The notes under the pieces: model-generated
The model's input: the letters and a program-made list of their open reading frames with translations, nothing else
Database searches by the model: none
What the model was told of the DNA's origin: nothing
Assembly: GCA_002784045.1 (NCBI GenBank)
Contig: PFJX01000081.1
Span: 1-64,000, forward strand
DNA length: 64,000 bases
Reading direction: 5' to 3'
Source: Hydrogenophilales bacterium CG_4_10_14_3_um_filter_63_21
Lineage (GTDB): Bacteria; Pseudomonadota; Gammaproteobacteria; Burkholderiales; Thiobacillaceae
In this document: piece by piece, positions 1-7,987 of the stretch
Layout: each line of letters begins with the position of its first letter
Position numbering within the stretch: the first letter of the stretch is position 1
Translations under genes and position numbers: made by a program

Positions 1-51
1 GACGCTGCTGCGCCCGCCGACGCTGCCGCTCCTGCCGCTCCCGCCAACTAA
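1..51 (+). CDS. C-terminal tail of an Ala/Pro-rich protein (5' partial)
   Basis: The window opens inside a reading frame that ends in TAA at 49-51. Only 16 residues are visible (DAAAPADAAAPAAPAN), a low-complexity alanine/proline tail. A strong intrinsic terminator starts about 20 bases later, which supports a genuine gene end. The function cannot be read from the tail. Confidence 0.5.
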   Translation, partial: DAAAPADAAAPAAPAN

Positions 52-68
52 TTCGGCGCGTAAAGCAA

Positions 69-98
69 GAAAAACCGGCCTTCGGGCCGGTTTTTTTT
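69..98 (+). terminator. Intrinsic terminator
   Basis: A 10-bp perfect stem, AAAACCGGCC / GGCCGGTTTT with a TTCG loop, is followed by a run of T. It ends the transcript of the partial gene at the window start. Confidence 0.9.
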
Positions 99-260
99 CG
101 CCCACCACTCATGCCGGTATAGGTGGCACGGGGAAGCGTCAGTGGGGATTGCGATCACATTGACTTGTTCTCGACAGCGCTGACAGTTCACCCATCAACT
201 GCCACCCACAAAAGCCCGAATAAACTGCTTGGGGCCCACCTGTTTTATATAAAAACAACA

Positions 261-276
261 TGGCACGGTAACTGCT
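261..276 (+). promoter_or_regulatory. Sigma-54-like -24/-12 promoter of the PEP-CTERM gene
   Basis: TGGCACGGTAACTGCT matches the sigma-54 consensus TGGCACG-N4-TTGCW with one mismatch (CTGC for TTGC) and keeps the invariant GG and GC. It lies about 34 bases upstream of the ATG at 310. PrsR (15818-17173) is a sigma-54 activator with a GAFTGA loop and is the family linked to PEP-CTERM gene control, so this promoter is a plausible PrsR target. The link is inferred. Confidence 0.6.
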
Positions 277-309
277 TAATGTTCACCAGACCCCCAACTG
301 GAGAGCAGC

Positions 310-1146
310 ATGAGCAACACCCTGATCCGCGCCCTGACCCTCGCCGCTTTGTTGAGCGCCGGTAGCGCCCAGGCTTTCGTCATCGATGGCAACCTGAGCG
401 ACTGGGGGGTGCAACGCAACGGCAATGCGACAGATTGGACCCCGAACAGCAGCGCCGCCGCCTACAAGGTCGAAGACCAACATGCCAGCTACCTGAATCC
501 CGGCTATGGCGGCCAGGCCTATGATGCCGAAGCGATGTATGTGGCCTGGGACGCGAGCAATCTCTATATCGCCATCGCCACCGGCCACAACCCGTTGACG
601 CCCAACACCCCAAGCAACGATACCTATGGCCCTGGCGACATTGCCATCGATTTTGCCGCGAACGGTAGTTTTGACTACGGCATCGAACTCACAGGCAGCG
701 GCACGACCAGCGCGGGGCACGTCTACTCCGGAGTGAACTGGGCAGTTGGCTTGTGGAAGAGCAACGGTGCCTGGACCGGCTATTACGATCCCAATCTGGC
801 CGGCAACAAGGCTCTGGCGGACCCCGCGCACCCGACCTCCATCCTGAGCGGCAGCGATGTTGGAACCGGCGTGGTGGCCTACACCACGATCGGGCAGAAC
901 AACTACGGCATCTGGGCCGGCGACCTGCATTACTTCTATGAAGTTTCCGTCCCCCTGTCCGCGTTTGGGTCGGACTGGGCCAACGGCAACCATTTCGACC
1001 TGCACTGGTCGCAGAACTGCGCCAACGACAGCATCCTGGTTGACCCACCGGTGACGGTCAGTGTGCCGGAACCCGGCATACTGGCTCTGCTGCCGTTGGG
1101 CATGCTGGGCATGATGGTGTTGCGCCGGAAAAAGCCCGCCGCATAA
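310..1146 (+). CDS. PEP-CTERM sorting domain protein with CBM9-like domain
   Basis: A 278-residue exported protein. Residues 1-22 form a signal peptide ending AQA. The mature part begins FVIDGNLSDWG and continues with beta-rich motifs (AMYVAWDASNLYIAI, GDIAIDF, YEVSVPLSAFG) typical of CBM9/DOMON-like carbohydrate-binding folds. The C-terminus (about 252-278) is a PEP-CTERM signal: VPEP, a hydrophobic helix, then RRKK. Such proteins are recognised by an exosortase and sent to the cell surface or the exopolysaccharide matrix. The start is backed by GGAG six bases upstream of the ATG. A sigma-54-like promoter precedes it. The exosortase gene itself is not in the window. Confidence 0.9.
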   Translation: MSNTLIRALTLAALLSAGSAQAFVIDGNLSDWGVQRNGNATDWTPNSSAAAYKVEDQHASYLNPGYGGQAYDAEAMYVAWDASNLYIAIATGHNPLTPNTPSNDTYGPGDIAIDFAANGSFDYGIELTGSGTTSAGHVYSGVNWAVGLWKSNGAWTGYYDPNLAGNKALADPAHPTSILSGSDVGTGVVAYTTIGQNNYGIWAGDLHYFYEVSVPLSAFGSDWANGNHFDLHWSQNCANDSILVDPPVTVSVPEPGILALLPLGMLGMMVLRRKKPAA

Positions 1147-1208
1147 AACGGCGCGCTAACGGTCATGGCGGCCAGGAACCATCCCGGTTGATGAAACCGG
1201 GCGCACTG

Positions 1209-1231
1209 GTAGCGCCGGCTTCCAGCCGGCG
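1209..1231 (+). repeat. REP-like GTAG hairpin element
   Basis: GTAG followed by a perfect palindrome (CGCCGGC, loop TTCCA, GCCGGCG) has the form of GTAG-headed REP elements known from other proteobacteria. The head GTAGCGCCGGC recurs around 1687 without a full second arm. A TCTTT follows, so it may also serve as the terminator of the PEP-CTERM gene. Confidence 0.5.
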
Positions 1232-1251
1232 TCTTTCTGATTACCCCACAT

Positions 1252-1335
1252 TTAACCTAGATTCCTCAGTTGAACGCGCCCGAGTGTGCGGTTTTCGAGT
1301 CGTCTGGCAAGGCGCGACGACGCAGCGGGCCGCCA
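1252..1335. repeat. Fragment of a dispersed repeat (copy at 13680-13758)
   Basis: This stretch matches, in inverse orientation, the right end of the element at 13524-13758: the terminal GATTCCTCAGTTGAACGCGC, the CGAGTGTGCGG block and GGCAAGG-GCGACGACGC-GCGG are shared with few differences. Only one end is present here. The 3' end and the stop codon of the antitoxin gene lie inside it. Confidence 0.7.
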
Positions 1336-1568
1336 TCAACAAGTGCTGGATTAGGGGTGAAAGCCCCATTCAGCGCCTGAGTGAATGCGGCAAAATCACG
1401 TTTTGCCAGTGTGATGCGCGACTCACGATCCAGGAGAATAAGCGCTTTTTCCTTGGCTGCTGCCCGCACAAAACCCGCCATCGTCGTCCCCATCAAGTCA
1501 GCGGCTCGCGCAACAAGGTCTTTTTCATCGGCATCCATTTTCAGATCGAAACGGGCAACGGCAGTCAT
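1266..1568 (-). CDS. DUF1778 (TacA-type) antitoxin, orphan, repeat-derived C-terminus
   Basis: A 100-residue protein starting MTAVARFDLKMDADEKDLV, the ribbon-helix-helix DNA-binding start of DUF1778 antitoxins. It continues through the expected region (DLMGTTMAGFVRAAA, then RESRITLAKRDFAAFTQAL and NPALV) that in the family binds a GNAT acetyltransferase toxin. The start is set by AAGGAG six bases upstream of the ATG at 1568. The last ~22 codons and the TGA lie in a dispersed repeat, so the natural C-terminus has been replaced. No toxin gene follows: the next gene downstream, ending at 1146, is the convergent PEP-CTERM gene. An inverted repeat at 1594-1614 suggests that autoregulation is kept. 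Confidence 0.8.
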   Translation of the reverse strand: MTAVARFDLKMDADEKDLVARAADLMGTTMAGFVRAAAKEKALILLDRESRITLAKRDFAAFTQALNGAFTPNPALVDGGPLRRRALPDDSKTAHSGAFN

Positions 1569-1593
1569 CTTGGGCTCCTTGGCTATCAATTAA

Positions 1594-1614
1594 CATACGG
1601 CTTCATACCGTATG
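1594..1614. promoter_or_regulatory. Operator-like inverted repeat upstream of the antitoxin
   Basis: CATACGG - 7 bases - CCGTATG is a perfect 7-bp inverted repeat 26 bases upstream of the antitoxin ATG. Ribbon-helix-helix antitoxins normally bind such dyads to repress their own promoter. Confidence 0.55.
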
Positions 1615-1792
1615 CACAGCCACCTTGCTTCTGAAATTGTAACTGTTCAGCCCGCCGCAACCGCAGCTTCAATCCAGGCTTCTCCTGTAGCGCCGGCAAA
1701 ACGCCGCAGCGTGCTGAATAGTCACAAACCGTGGTCTGTCCCCGTTTCCTTCCGCCGTGCGCCCTACGCGGGCTACGTTGGGCCCGTTCAGA

Positions 1793-3907
1793 TTAGTTGT
1801 TCACGTTGAGGTTATAGGTGGTCACAACCCCCCGTGGCGAGGTGATGGTCACCGAAAGAATGCCGGTGGGCGTGGGGTCCACACACGTACCCGTCGTCGG
1901 CGCATCGTTCTCGATGGTGATCGGGTAAGAGAACGCTGAACTACCCGGGTTGGTCTGGTAATTGTCAATGGTATTGGGCACCACGTAGTTCGCGCCCTGA
2001 GTGAGCATACCGTTAAAGGTGGAGACGTGGACCGTGGTGCCCGCCGGCAGTGCGTTGCTGTGCAGGTCACGCAGCAGCAGGTTGAAGGAGGTCGAAGTTC
2101 CAGGCTTACCGGGGGTACAACCGCCCAGGTCTAACGGGCTACTAGGCGCGTTGGTGAAGACATCCCCGGTCGATAGAGCTTCGGAATCGGAAAGCACGAT
2201 GACGACATTGCGATAAACGTGCGCCGCAGTGCGCACAGAACAGATCGGAGCACCGGCCGTACACAGAATGCCGTTGTATTTGTTGCCGGCTACCAGTGCC
2301 GTGCCATTCCAATCCTCATTGGCCGCGCTATAAGTGCCAGTGCCCGCGCTTGTGCTGCCGTCGAAGTTGAAGAACGGCTCTGTGGGACCATGCGCCCCGC
2401 TTTCGTCGTAATCTATCCAAGCCTCTGGCAGCGCAGTACTTACGCCATTAGCGTCGATCAATTCTCCAGCATCGGCGGTGCCGTTGCTGTTCAAATCGGT
2501 GAAGGATTCCTCGCCCACCGCATATGCCAGCACGGTGATTCGGCCATCGCTCGGGCGCAAATTCTGCGAGGTAAACGTGGCTGTGCATTCACTTTCATTG
2601 TTTTTCGTCGTGCAAGAGGCATCGACTCGCCCACCCTCGGCGACAAAATTGACCACCGTGCCATCCGGAACCGGGTTGCTGAGATGATCGGCCAGTCGCA
2701 TGGTCAAAATGGTTGTGGTGCCATCGAAGCGCCAGCCGTCTATGTTGAAGGTGCTATAGGAAAGCGAGGTATGGGCTTGATCCGGCAAGCCGGTAGTGAT
2801 GGTCAACTGGTTGGACTGGGTTTTGATCGTGGTGCCGTTGATGGTGGCGAGTACCCGCAGCGGTGTAGGCAGTGTGCCAGAATTGACGCCGATCTGGACT
2901 TCTCCGGTCGCGGCGTCCGAGGTCGCGCTGGCTGTGGCCGCTCCGTTGCTTAAGGTGATCGCGCCCAAAGTGGTGCTCAGAGAGAAGTCCACCGTCTTGG
3001 AAATGGGATTGCCGGCGGTGTCAAGGATCTTGAACTTCACTGTGGAGACTTCCGGCAAGGTGGCGCTGCCAGTGCCTTTCAGGCTAATGATACTGGGCGT
3101 GGCGGAGACGAACTGAATGGAGCCGGCACTGGGCGAGGTCACCGTCAAGGGGCTCGTAGCGGTAACGCCGGTGGTCACGCTGGCGGTGATGGGGTCGATA
3201 TTGCCGCAGCCGTTGTCGCGGTAGGAAGCAGTCGCGACATTGTTGATCGTGGTGACGCTGGCTGTCAGTACGGCCTTGCCGCTGGTGGCGCAGGACGAGG
3301 TGAAACTGACGTTCAATGGTGAGGTGGTTCCACCGACCGTGACCGATACGCTGGTCGTGCCATAGGCGGAAAGCGAACTGGCGCCGACGCCGAATGCGGG
3401 TGCCGTTATGGTCAAGGTGACAGCGCCCGCCGCCGAGACGATGTAGTTGACCGAGCCACTGGCGCTGACGTCGGCACCACTTTCCTTCCAGACCGCCGTC
3501 ACGGTGGCGGAGCTGGCCCCGGACGTGGCGCCGCCACTGATCAACATGGTAGCAACCCCGCTGGCATCGGTCAGCGTGGTGCCCGATGCGGGGTTGAATG
3601 TGCCAAAAGCGCTATCCGTGCTGAATGTCACCAAAGCGCCCGTTACGGCCGAACCGTTTTTGTCCTTGACTGTGGCGGTGAGCCTGCCGGTGACGCCCGC
3701 CGACAGGTTAGTCAGTGCATTGCCGGTGGCGGCATCCGTCAAGGTGACGGTCAATGTTGGGGTAGCTGTCGTCGTTGTACCACTCGTTGTACCACCCGTT
3801 GTGCTCCCTGTGGTTCCCGCCCCCCCACCGCCACACCCGCCCAGCAATCCAGCCAGTCCGATCATGCTGGCCAGGAGCAGGCCTTGTATCGCTTTCATCC
3901 TGTACAT
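1793..3907 (-). CDS. Ig-like (Big_1-type) repeat lipoprotein
   Basis: A 704-residue lipoprotein. A short basic N-terminus and hydrophobic helix lead to the lipobox LLGGC, followed by a Gly/Thr-rich linker (about residues 26-48) that would space the protein from the membrane. The rest is Thr/Ser/Val-rich beta sequence with bacterial Ig-like signatures (GRLTATVKDKNGSAVTGALV, TDASGVATMLISGG, NPVPDGTVVNFVAEGG, RDLHSNALPAGTTVHV). The start at 3907 has AAGGGGA about eight bases upstream. The gene follows pilQ in the same orientation after 114 bases. A role on the cell surface or in adhesion is likely but not shown. Confidence 0.8.
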   Translation of the reverse strand: MYRMKAIQGLLLASMIGLAGLLGGCGGGGAGTTGSTTGGTTSGTTTTATPTLTVTLTDAATGNALTNLSAGVTGRLTATVKDKNGSAVTGALVTFSTDSAFGTFNPASGTTLTDASGVATMLISGGATSGASSATVTAVWKESGADVSASGSVNYIVSAAGAVTLTITAPAFGVGASSLSAYGTTSVSVTVGGTTSPLNVSFTSSCATSGKAVLTASVTTINNVATASYRDNGCGNIDPITASVTTGVTATSPLTVTSPSAGSIQFVSATPSIISLKGTGSATLPEVSTVKFKILDTAGNPISKTVDFSLSTTLGAITLSNGAATASATSDAATGEVQIGVNSGTLPTPLRVLATINGTTIKTQSNQLTITTGLPDQAHTSLSYSTFNIDGWRFDGTTTILTMRLADHLSNPVPDGTVVNFVAEGGRVDASCTTKNNESECTATFTSQNLRPSDGRITVLAYAVGEESFTDLNSNGTADAGELIDANGVSTALPEAWIDYDESGAHGPTEPFFNFDGSTSAGTGTYSAANEDWNGTALVAGNKYNGILCTAGAPICSVRTAAHVYRNVVIVLSDSEALSTGDVFTNAPSSPLDLGGCTPGKPGTSTSFNLLLRDLHSNALPAGTTVHVSTFNGMLTQGANYVVPNTIDNYQTNPGSSAFSYPITIENDAPTTGTCVDPTPTGILSVTITSPRGVVTTYNLNVNN

Positions 3908-4021
3908 CTTGGTGTTCCCCTTTCTGAATTACAGTTGTTTTGCTGCCCTGAATTCGCCGCCCGTTGTGCGGATGCGCTCACGAATGCAGGGTTGTCCCGC
4001 GGCAAGACTGCGGCTTCGGAT

Positions 4022-6289
4022 TCATTGCACCCGCGCTTCATCCTCAAGCAGGACACGCGGGGTGAGGAAGATCAGCAGTTCGGTCTTGATATCGCCCTTG
4101 ATGGTGGTCTTGAACAGGTGTCCCAAAAACGGAATATCGCCAAGGAAGGGGACTTTTTCCGTGTCGTTGCGCAGTTCCTGCTCGAAGATGCCACCGAGCA
4201 CGGCGGTTTCGCCGTTCTTGACGCGCACCTGGGTCTTGACCCGCTTGACATTGATGGGTGGCGCACTTCCCGCGGCTGAGGCGCCAACCGCATCCTTCTG
4301 GACCTCGACGTCCAGGATGATGGTGTCGTTGTTGAGTACCTGGGGATCGACCAGCAGGCACAGCAGCGCATCCTTGAAACTCGTGGTGGCCACGGTACCG
4401 CCCCCGGTAGAGGTGGACGACTGATAGGGTATCTGCTGGCCTTGCAGGATGACGGCCGGTTTCTGGTTTTGCGTGATCACCCGTGGGTTGGAGACGATCT
4501 TGCCGCGTTTGTCCGCCTCCAGTGCTTGCAACTCCAGCCCCAGGATGGCGGTGCTGGCGGCATTGATCACGGTAAAGCCGAGAGACGAGGGGGAACTATT
4601 GAAGGACAAGCCCCCCACAGATACGGCGGCCGGCAGATTGACGTTGGTGGGGGTCGTGGAAAAACCGGCCGTTGTGGTTGCCGCCGTGTTGGAATCGCTC
4701 AACGTACCCGCCGTCCCCAGCCTGATGCCGGTGTGTCCCGCGTGGCTGGAACTCTGGCCCTGGTAGCCCAGGCGGGCGCCCAAGGTGCGGCCAAATGAGT
4801 CATCCGCCACCACGATGCGGGCCTCGATCATCACCTGCTTGGACGGCACATCGACGCTGGCGATCATGTCCTTGATCTCCTTGATCTTGCTCGGGGTGTC
4901 CTGGACGAACAGGGTGTTGGTCTTGAGATCGTAAGAAGTGGTGCCGCGCTTGGACAGAATGCGCTGGCCGCTGGCGGCGCCGCTGGTGCTGCCGGCCTGG
5001 GTCGCGCCGCCGCCGACGCCGGCCGCCTGGGTGGCGCAGGAGGCCCGTTCACTGGAACCCGCCGCGCCCAGCGACTGGCCATTGATGATGGCCTGGGCCT
5101 CGTTGGCGCGCAGGTAGTTGAGGCGGATGAATTCGGTGCTGATGTCTTCCAGCTCGGCGATCTGCTGACGCGTTTCTTTCTCCAGCTTTTCCTTGGCCGC
5201 CAACTCGTCGCGCGGGGCGATCCAGATGACATTGCCACTGGTGCGTTTATCCAGCCCCTTGGCCCGGAGAATGATGTCGAGCGCCTGGTCCCAGGGCACG
5301 TCTTTCAGGCGCAGGGTGACGTTGCCGGCCACGGTGTCGCTGGTGATGATGTTCAGCCCGGTGAAGTCGGCGATGACCTGAAGCACCGCGCGGACTTCGA
5401 CGTTCTGGAAGTTGAGGGAGAGTTTTTCGCCGCTGTATTGGGGTTTGCCTTCCAGCGCGGCCTGCGGGCCTTCGAGGGAGCGCACTTCGAGGGTGAACAG
5501 ATTGCCGGTCTGATAGGCGGAGTAATCCCACTTACCCTTGGGGGTGACCAGCAGGCGCGTGTTCTTGCCTTGCGCGAAGGTTTCCACCGTTTGCGCGGGG
5601 GTGGCAAAGTCGGCCACGTCCAGGCGGCGTTGCAGCGGCGTGGGCAGGGAGGTGTTGAAGAATTCGACCTGGATGGCGCCGCCCTGCTTCTTGATGTCGA
5701 CGCCGACACCGGGGTCGGACAGGGTGGCCAGGATGCGCGATTCGCCATCCTTGCCGCGGCGGAAGTCGAGGTCGCGAAGGGCGTGCGCGCTCGCCGGGCT
5801 GGTGGCGGCGAAGTGGGCGGGTGCGGGTTCGTCGGGGGGGACGCCGGCGCTGCGCAGGACGGCAATCACCAGGTTGCGGTCACGGCGTAGTTCGTAAGTG
5901 CCGGGGCCGCTGAGATTGATGACCACCCGGGTGCGCTGGCCGGCCTGGACCACTTGCCAATTCTTGATGGCGCCACCCGCGGCGGCTTCGGAAAGCCGTG
6001 GCAGGGTCGTGCTGGTGGCGGGAAAATCGAGCACCAGGCGATACGGATTGCTGGTGGTGAAGGCGATCGGCAGTTCCGCCACGGGGTTCTTGAAGACCAG
6101 CTTGATCACCTGGCTGTCGTTGTTGCCCAGCGCCAGCGATACGGCGTTCAAGGTATTGGCCACGGCATCGGCCTGGGTTTTCGTTTGGGCCGTCGTTTGG
6201 GAATGCGCCGGCAGGGCCAGGAGCGCCGCAGCGGCTAAACAGAGCAGTTGGCGGATGGCCAGGCGCGGGAAGGGGAACATCGCTTTCAT
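4022..6289 (-). CDS. pilQ: Type IV pilus secretin PilQ
   Basis: A 755-residue outer-membrane secretin through which the type IV pilus emerges. It has a signal peptide (cleaved about residue 30, PAHS), two AMIN-type peptidoglycan-binding stretches (VFKNPVAELPIAF and SRILATLSDPGVGVDI), a secretin N0/STN domain (NVEVRAVLQVIADFTGLNII), an N1 domain and the C-terminal secretin barrel (KQVMIEARIVVAD, VKNGETAVLGGIF, VPFLGDIPFLGHLF). The ATG at 6289 is preferred over the GTG at 6298 because AGGAG lies eight bases upstream. It is the last gene of pilMNOPQ. Confidence 0.97.
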   Translation of the reverse strand: MKAMFPFPRLAIRQLLCLAAAALLALPAHSQTTAQTKTQADAVANTLNAVSLALGNNDSQVIKLVFKNPVAELPIAFTTSNPYRLVLDFPATSTTLPRLSEAAAGGAIKNWQVVQAGQRTRVVINLSGPGTYELRRDRNLVIAVLRSAGVPPDEPAPAHFAATSPASAHALRDLDFRRGKDGESRILATLSDPGVGVDIKKQGGAIQVEFFNTSLPTPLQRRLDVADFATPAQTVETFAQGKNTRLLVTPKGKWDYSAYQTGNLFTLEVRSLEGPQAALEGKPQYSGEKLSLNFQNVEVRAVLQVIADFTGLNIITSDTVAGNVTLRLKDVPWDQALDIILRAKGLDKRTSGNVIWIAPRDELAAKEKLEKETRQQIAELEDISTEFIRLNYLRANEAQAIINGQSLGAAGSSERASCATQAAGVGGGATQAGSTSGAASGQRILSKRGTTSYDLKTNTLFVQDTPSKIKEIKDMIASVDVPSKQVMIEARIVVADDSFGRTLGARLGYQGQSSSHAGHTGIRLGTAGTLSDSNTAATTTAGFSTTPTNVNLPAAVSVGGLSFNSSPSSLGFTVINAASTAILGLELQALEADKRGKIVSNPRVITQNQKPAVILQGQQIPYQSSTSTGGGTVATTSFKDALLCLLVDPQVLNNDTIILDVEVQKDAVGASAAGSAPPINVKRVKTQVRVKNGETAVLGGIFEQELRNDTEKVPFLGDIPFLGHLFKTTIKGDIKTELLIFLTPRVLLEDEARVQ

Positions 6290-6294
6290 ACCAA

Positions 6295-6789
6295 TCACTC
6301 CTGAAGGGCCAGGCTGGCCTTCGATTCTGTCCAGTCGCCGCTGCCGTCCTGGACGACCTCTTTGATCTCGATGCTGGATTCACTAATGGAGAGGATGACG
6401 CCGAAGTTCTGGCCGAGGTGATCCCCTTTGGCAACCCGGTACAAGGTGTTGTCGGGACGGCGCACCAGGGCGAACAACTGGCCGCCTTTGTAGAGCGTGC
6501 CCACCATGCGCAAGCCGTCGAGCGGGTCTTGCTCCAACGGCCCTTTCGGCCGGGTGAGGTCGGGTTGGATGCCGCCCCCCTTGCTGGGTTTCATGCTGCG
6601 CGGGCGGAACGGGTCGGGTAATTCACCCGGGTCGTAATTGAATTCTTCCCGCGCCTTGACCGGGGGCAACGGCTCCAGCTTCTGCTGGACGCCCTGCCCG
6701 GCTTGGGCGAGAAAAGCCCGCAGGTCCGCGAATTCATCCTGGGCGCAACCCGCCAGAAGGGCCAGCGCAAGCAGCCAGATACGGCTCAT
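6295..6789 (-). CDS. pilP: Pilus assembly lipoprotein PilP
   Basis: A 164-residue inner-membrane lipoprotein with a signal peptide ending in the lipobox LLAGC. The linker carries the PilP-typical segment LPDPFRPR, and the C-terminal beta domain (LRMVGTLYKGGQLFALVRR ... VAKGDHLGQNFGVI) is the region that contacts PilQ. The ATG overlaps the pilO stop by four bases, as expected in a coupled operon. PilP joins the PilN-PilO inner-membrane complex to the PilQ secretin. Confidence 0.95.
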   Translation of the reverse strand: MSRIWLLALALLAGCAQDEFADLRAFLAQAGQGVQQKLEPLPPVKAREEFNYDPGELPDPFRPRSMKPSKGGGIQPDLTRPKGPLEQDPLDGLRMVGTLYKGGQLFALVRRPDNTLYRVAKGDHLGQNFGVILSISESSIEIKEVVQDGSGDWTESKASLALQE

Positions 6790-7409
6790 TTTTTCTTGCC
6801 CTCCTGCTGCTGTTTCTTGGCGGCGGCAAGCTCGATTTCGTCGAGATAACGATAGGTCTGGATGCGGGCTTCCATATTCAGGGCGCCCTCCTTGGCCGGC
6901 GCCAGGGAAACATCGTGCAGGGTGACGATGCGCGGTAGCTTGGCAAGGTCGCCGACAAAACTGGCGATATCGTGATAGCGGCCGGTGACTTTGATCGATA
7001 CCGGCAGGGTGGCATAAAAATCGGCCATGCTTTCGATGCCCGGGCGAAAGAGTTCGAAATCCAGCCCATGCCCGACGCCGGCCTGGTTGATGTCAGTCAA
7101 CAACGCATCCATTTCCGAACGATTGGGCAGTTGCCGCAGAAGGGATGCAAGCGATTGCTCGACGTCCGCAAGCCGCTGTTTGTAGGCGGCGTAATGGTAG
7201 GCCTGGGTCTTCTTGGCGGCATAACCTTCGCGCAAGGTCTGCTCTTCCTGCCGCAACGTATTGAGCTGTTTGAGGCTGTCCGCCCAAAGTAGATACCACC
7301 CCCCGGCAAGCAGGGCGGCAAACAGCATGGCAAGCACCACAGCGCGCACCGCCAGGGGGGCATTGGCGATGTTCTTGAGGTCGAGATTGTTGAGATCGGA
7401 CCAGTTCAT
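6786..7409 (-). CDS. pilO: Pilus assembly protein PilO
   Basis: A 207-residue bitopic inner-membrane protein. It has a cytoplasmic N-terminus (LNNLDLKNI), one membrane helix near 23-44, a periplasmic coiled coil (SLKQLNTLRQEEQTLREGYA) and a ferredoxin-like C-terminal domain (LPVSIKVTGRYHDIASFVGDLA). It dimerises with PilN in the pilus alignment complex. Four-base overlaps link it to pilN and pilP. The lysine-rich end (QQQEGKKK) is unremarkable. Confidence 0.95.
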   Translation of the reverse strand: MNWSDLNNLDLKNIANAPLAVRAVVLAMLFAALLAGGWYLLWADSLKQLNTLRQEEQTLREGYAAKKTQAYHYAAYKQRLADVEQSLASLLRQLPNRSEMDALLTDINQAGVGHGLDFELFRPGIESMADFYATLPVSIKVTGRYHDIASFVGDLAKLPRIVTLHDVSLAPAKEGALNMEARIQTYRYLDEIELAAAKKQQQEGKKK

Positions 7410-7987
7410 GGCTTGCCCCTCTTCACTGCCGCCCGCGGCAACAGGTGGGTGATTTTCACTTTCATGGAAAATTCGTTGACGCGCAATTTACCGACCTCGG
7501 CGGCTTTCACTTCGATCAGGGCCGGGTCCTGGAATAACGCGGTCTCATCCAACGCGCGCATGTAGGTGGAGACGCGCGCGCTGGATTGGGCGTAACCACT
7601 TAATGCCAGGCTGTCGTCCGTCTGTTTGATGCTTTTCAGATAGAGCCCATCGGGCAGGCGCCGCGCCAGTTCATCAAACAGGTGCACGGCCTCGGTGCGG
7701 TTGCCTTGCAGGGATTCCACGACATTCTTGCGCGCCAGGAGGTCCTGGGTCTTGTCGCGGAGCTGTTTGATTTCGGCAATCTGCTTGTCGAGCTTGGCAA
7801 TTTCGGCCTTCAGGAAGGTGTTGCGGCGATCCTGGGCATTCTTGGCATTGATGAGTTGCACCTGGCCAATGACCACGGCCGCCAGGCCAAGTCCGGCCAC
7901 CACCAGCGCGAGCAACGCGAACAGCCGCTGCTGCTGCGCGCGGCGCAACTGGCGGTGAGGCAGAAGGTTGATACGGATTGTGCTCAT
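7406..7987 (-). CDS. pilN: Pilus assembly protein PilN
   Basis: A 193-residue bitopic inner-membrane protein. The N-terminus has the conserved INLLPHR motif that binds PilM in this family. A membrane helix (about 24-45), a coiled coil (KAEIAKLDKQIAEIKQLRDK) and a ferredoxin-like domain (LPDGLYLKSIKQTDDSLALSG) follow. It overlaps pilM and pilO by four bases. Confidence 0.95.
   Translation of the reverse strand: MSTIRINLLPHRQLRRAQQQRLFALLALVVAGLGLAAVVIGQVQLINAKNAQDRRNTFLKAEIAKLDKQIAEIKQLRDKTQDLLARKNVVESLQGNRTEAVHLFDELARRLPDGLYLKSIKQTDDSLALSGYAQSSARVSTYMRALDETALFQDPALIEVKAAEVGKLRVNEFSMKVKITHLLPRAAVKRGKP

Noticed and set aside
124..139. Second sigma-54-like sequence TGGCACGGGGAAGCGT
   Set aside because: It keeps GG and GC but has AA where TT is expected and lies about 170 bases from the gene; the site at 261 is better.
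283..1005. Long leftward frame opposite the PEP-CTERM gene
   Set aside because: It has no family motifs and lies fully antisense to a gene with signal peptide and PEP-CTERM end. High GC makes such frames common.
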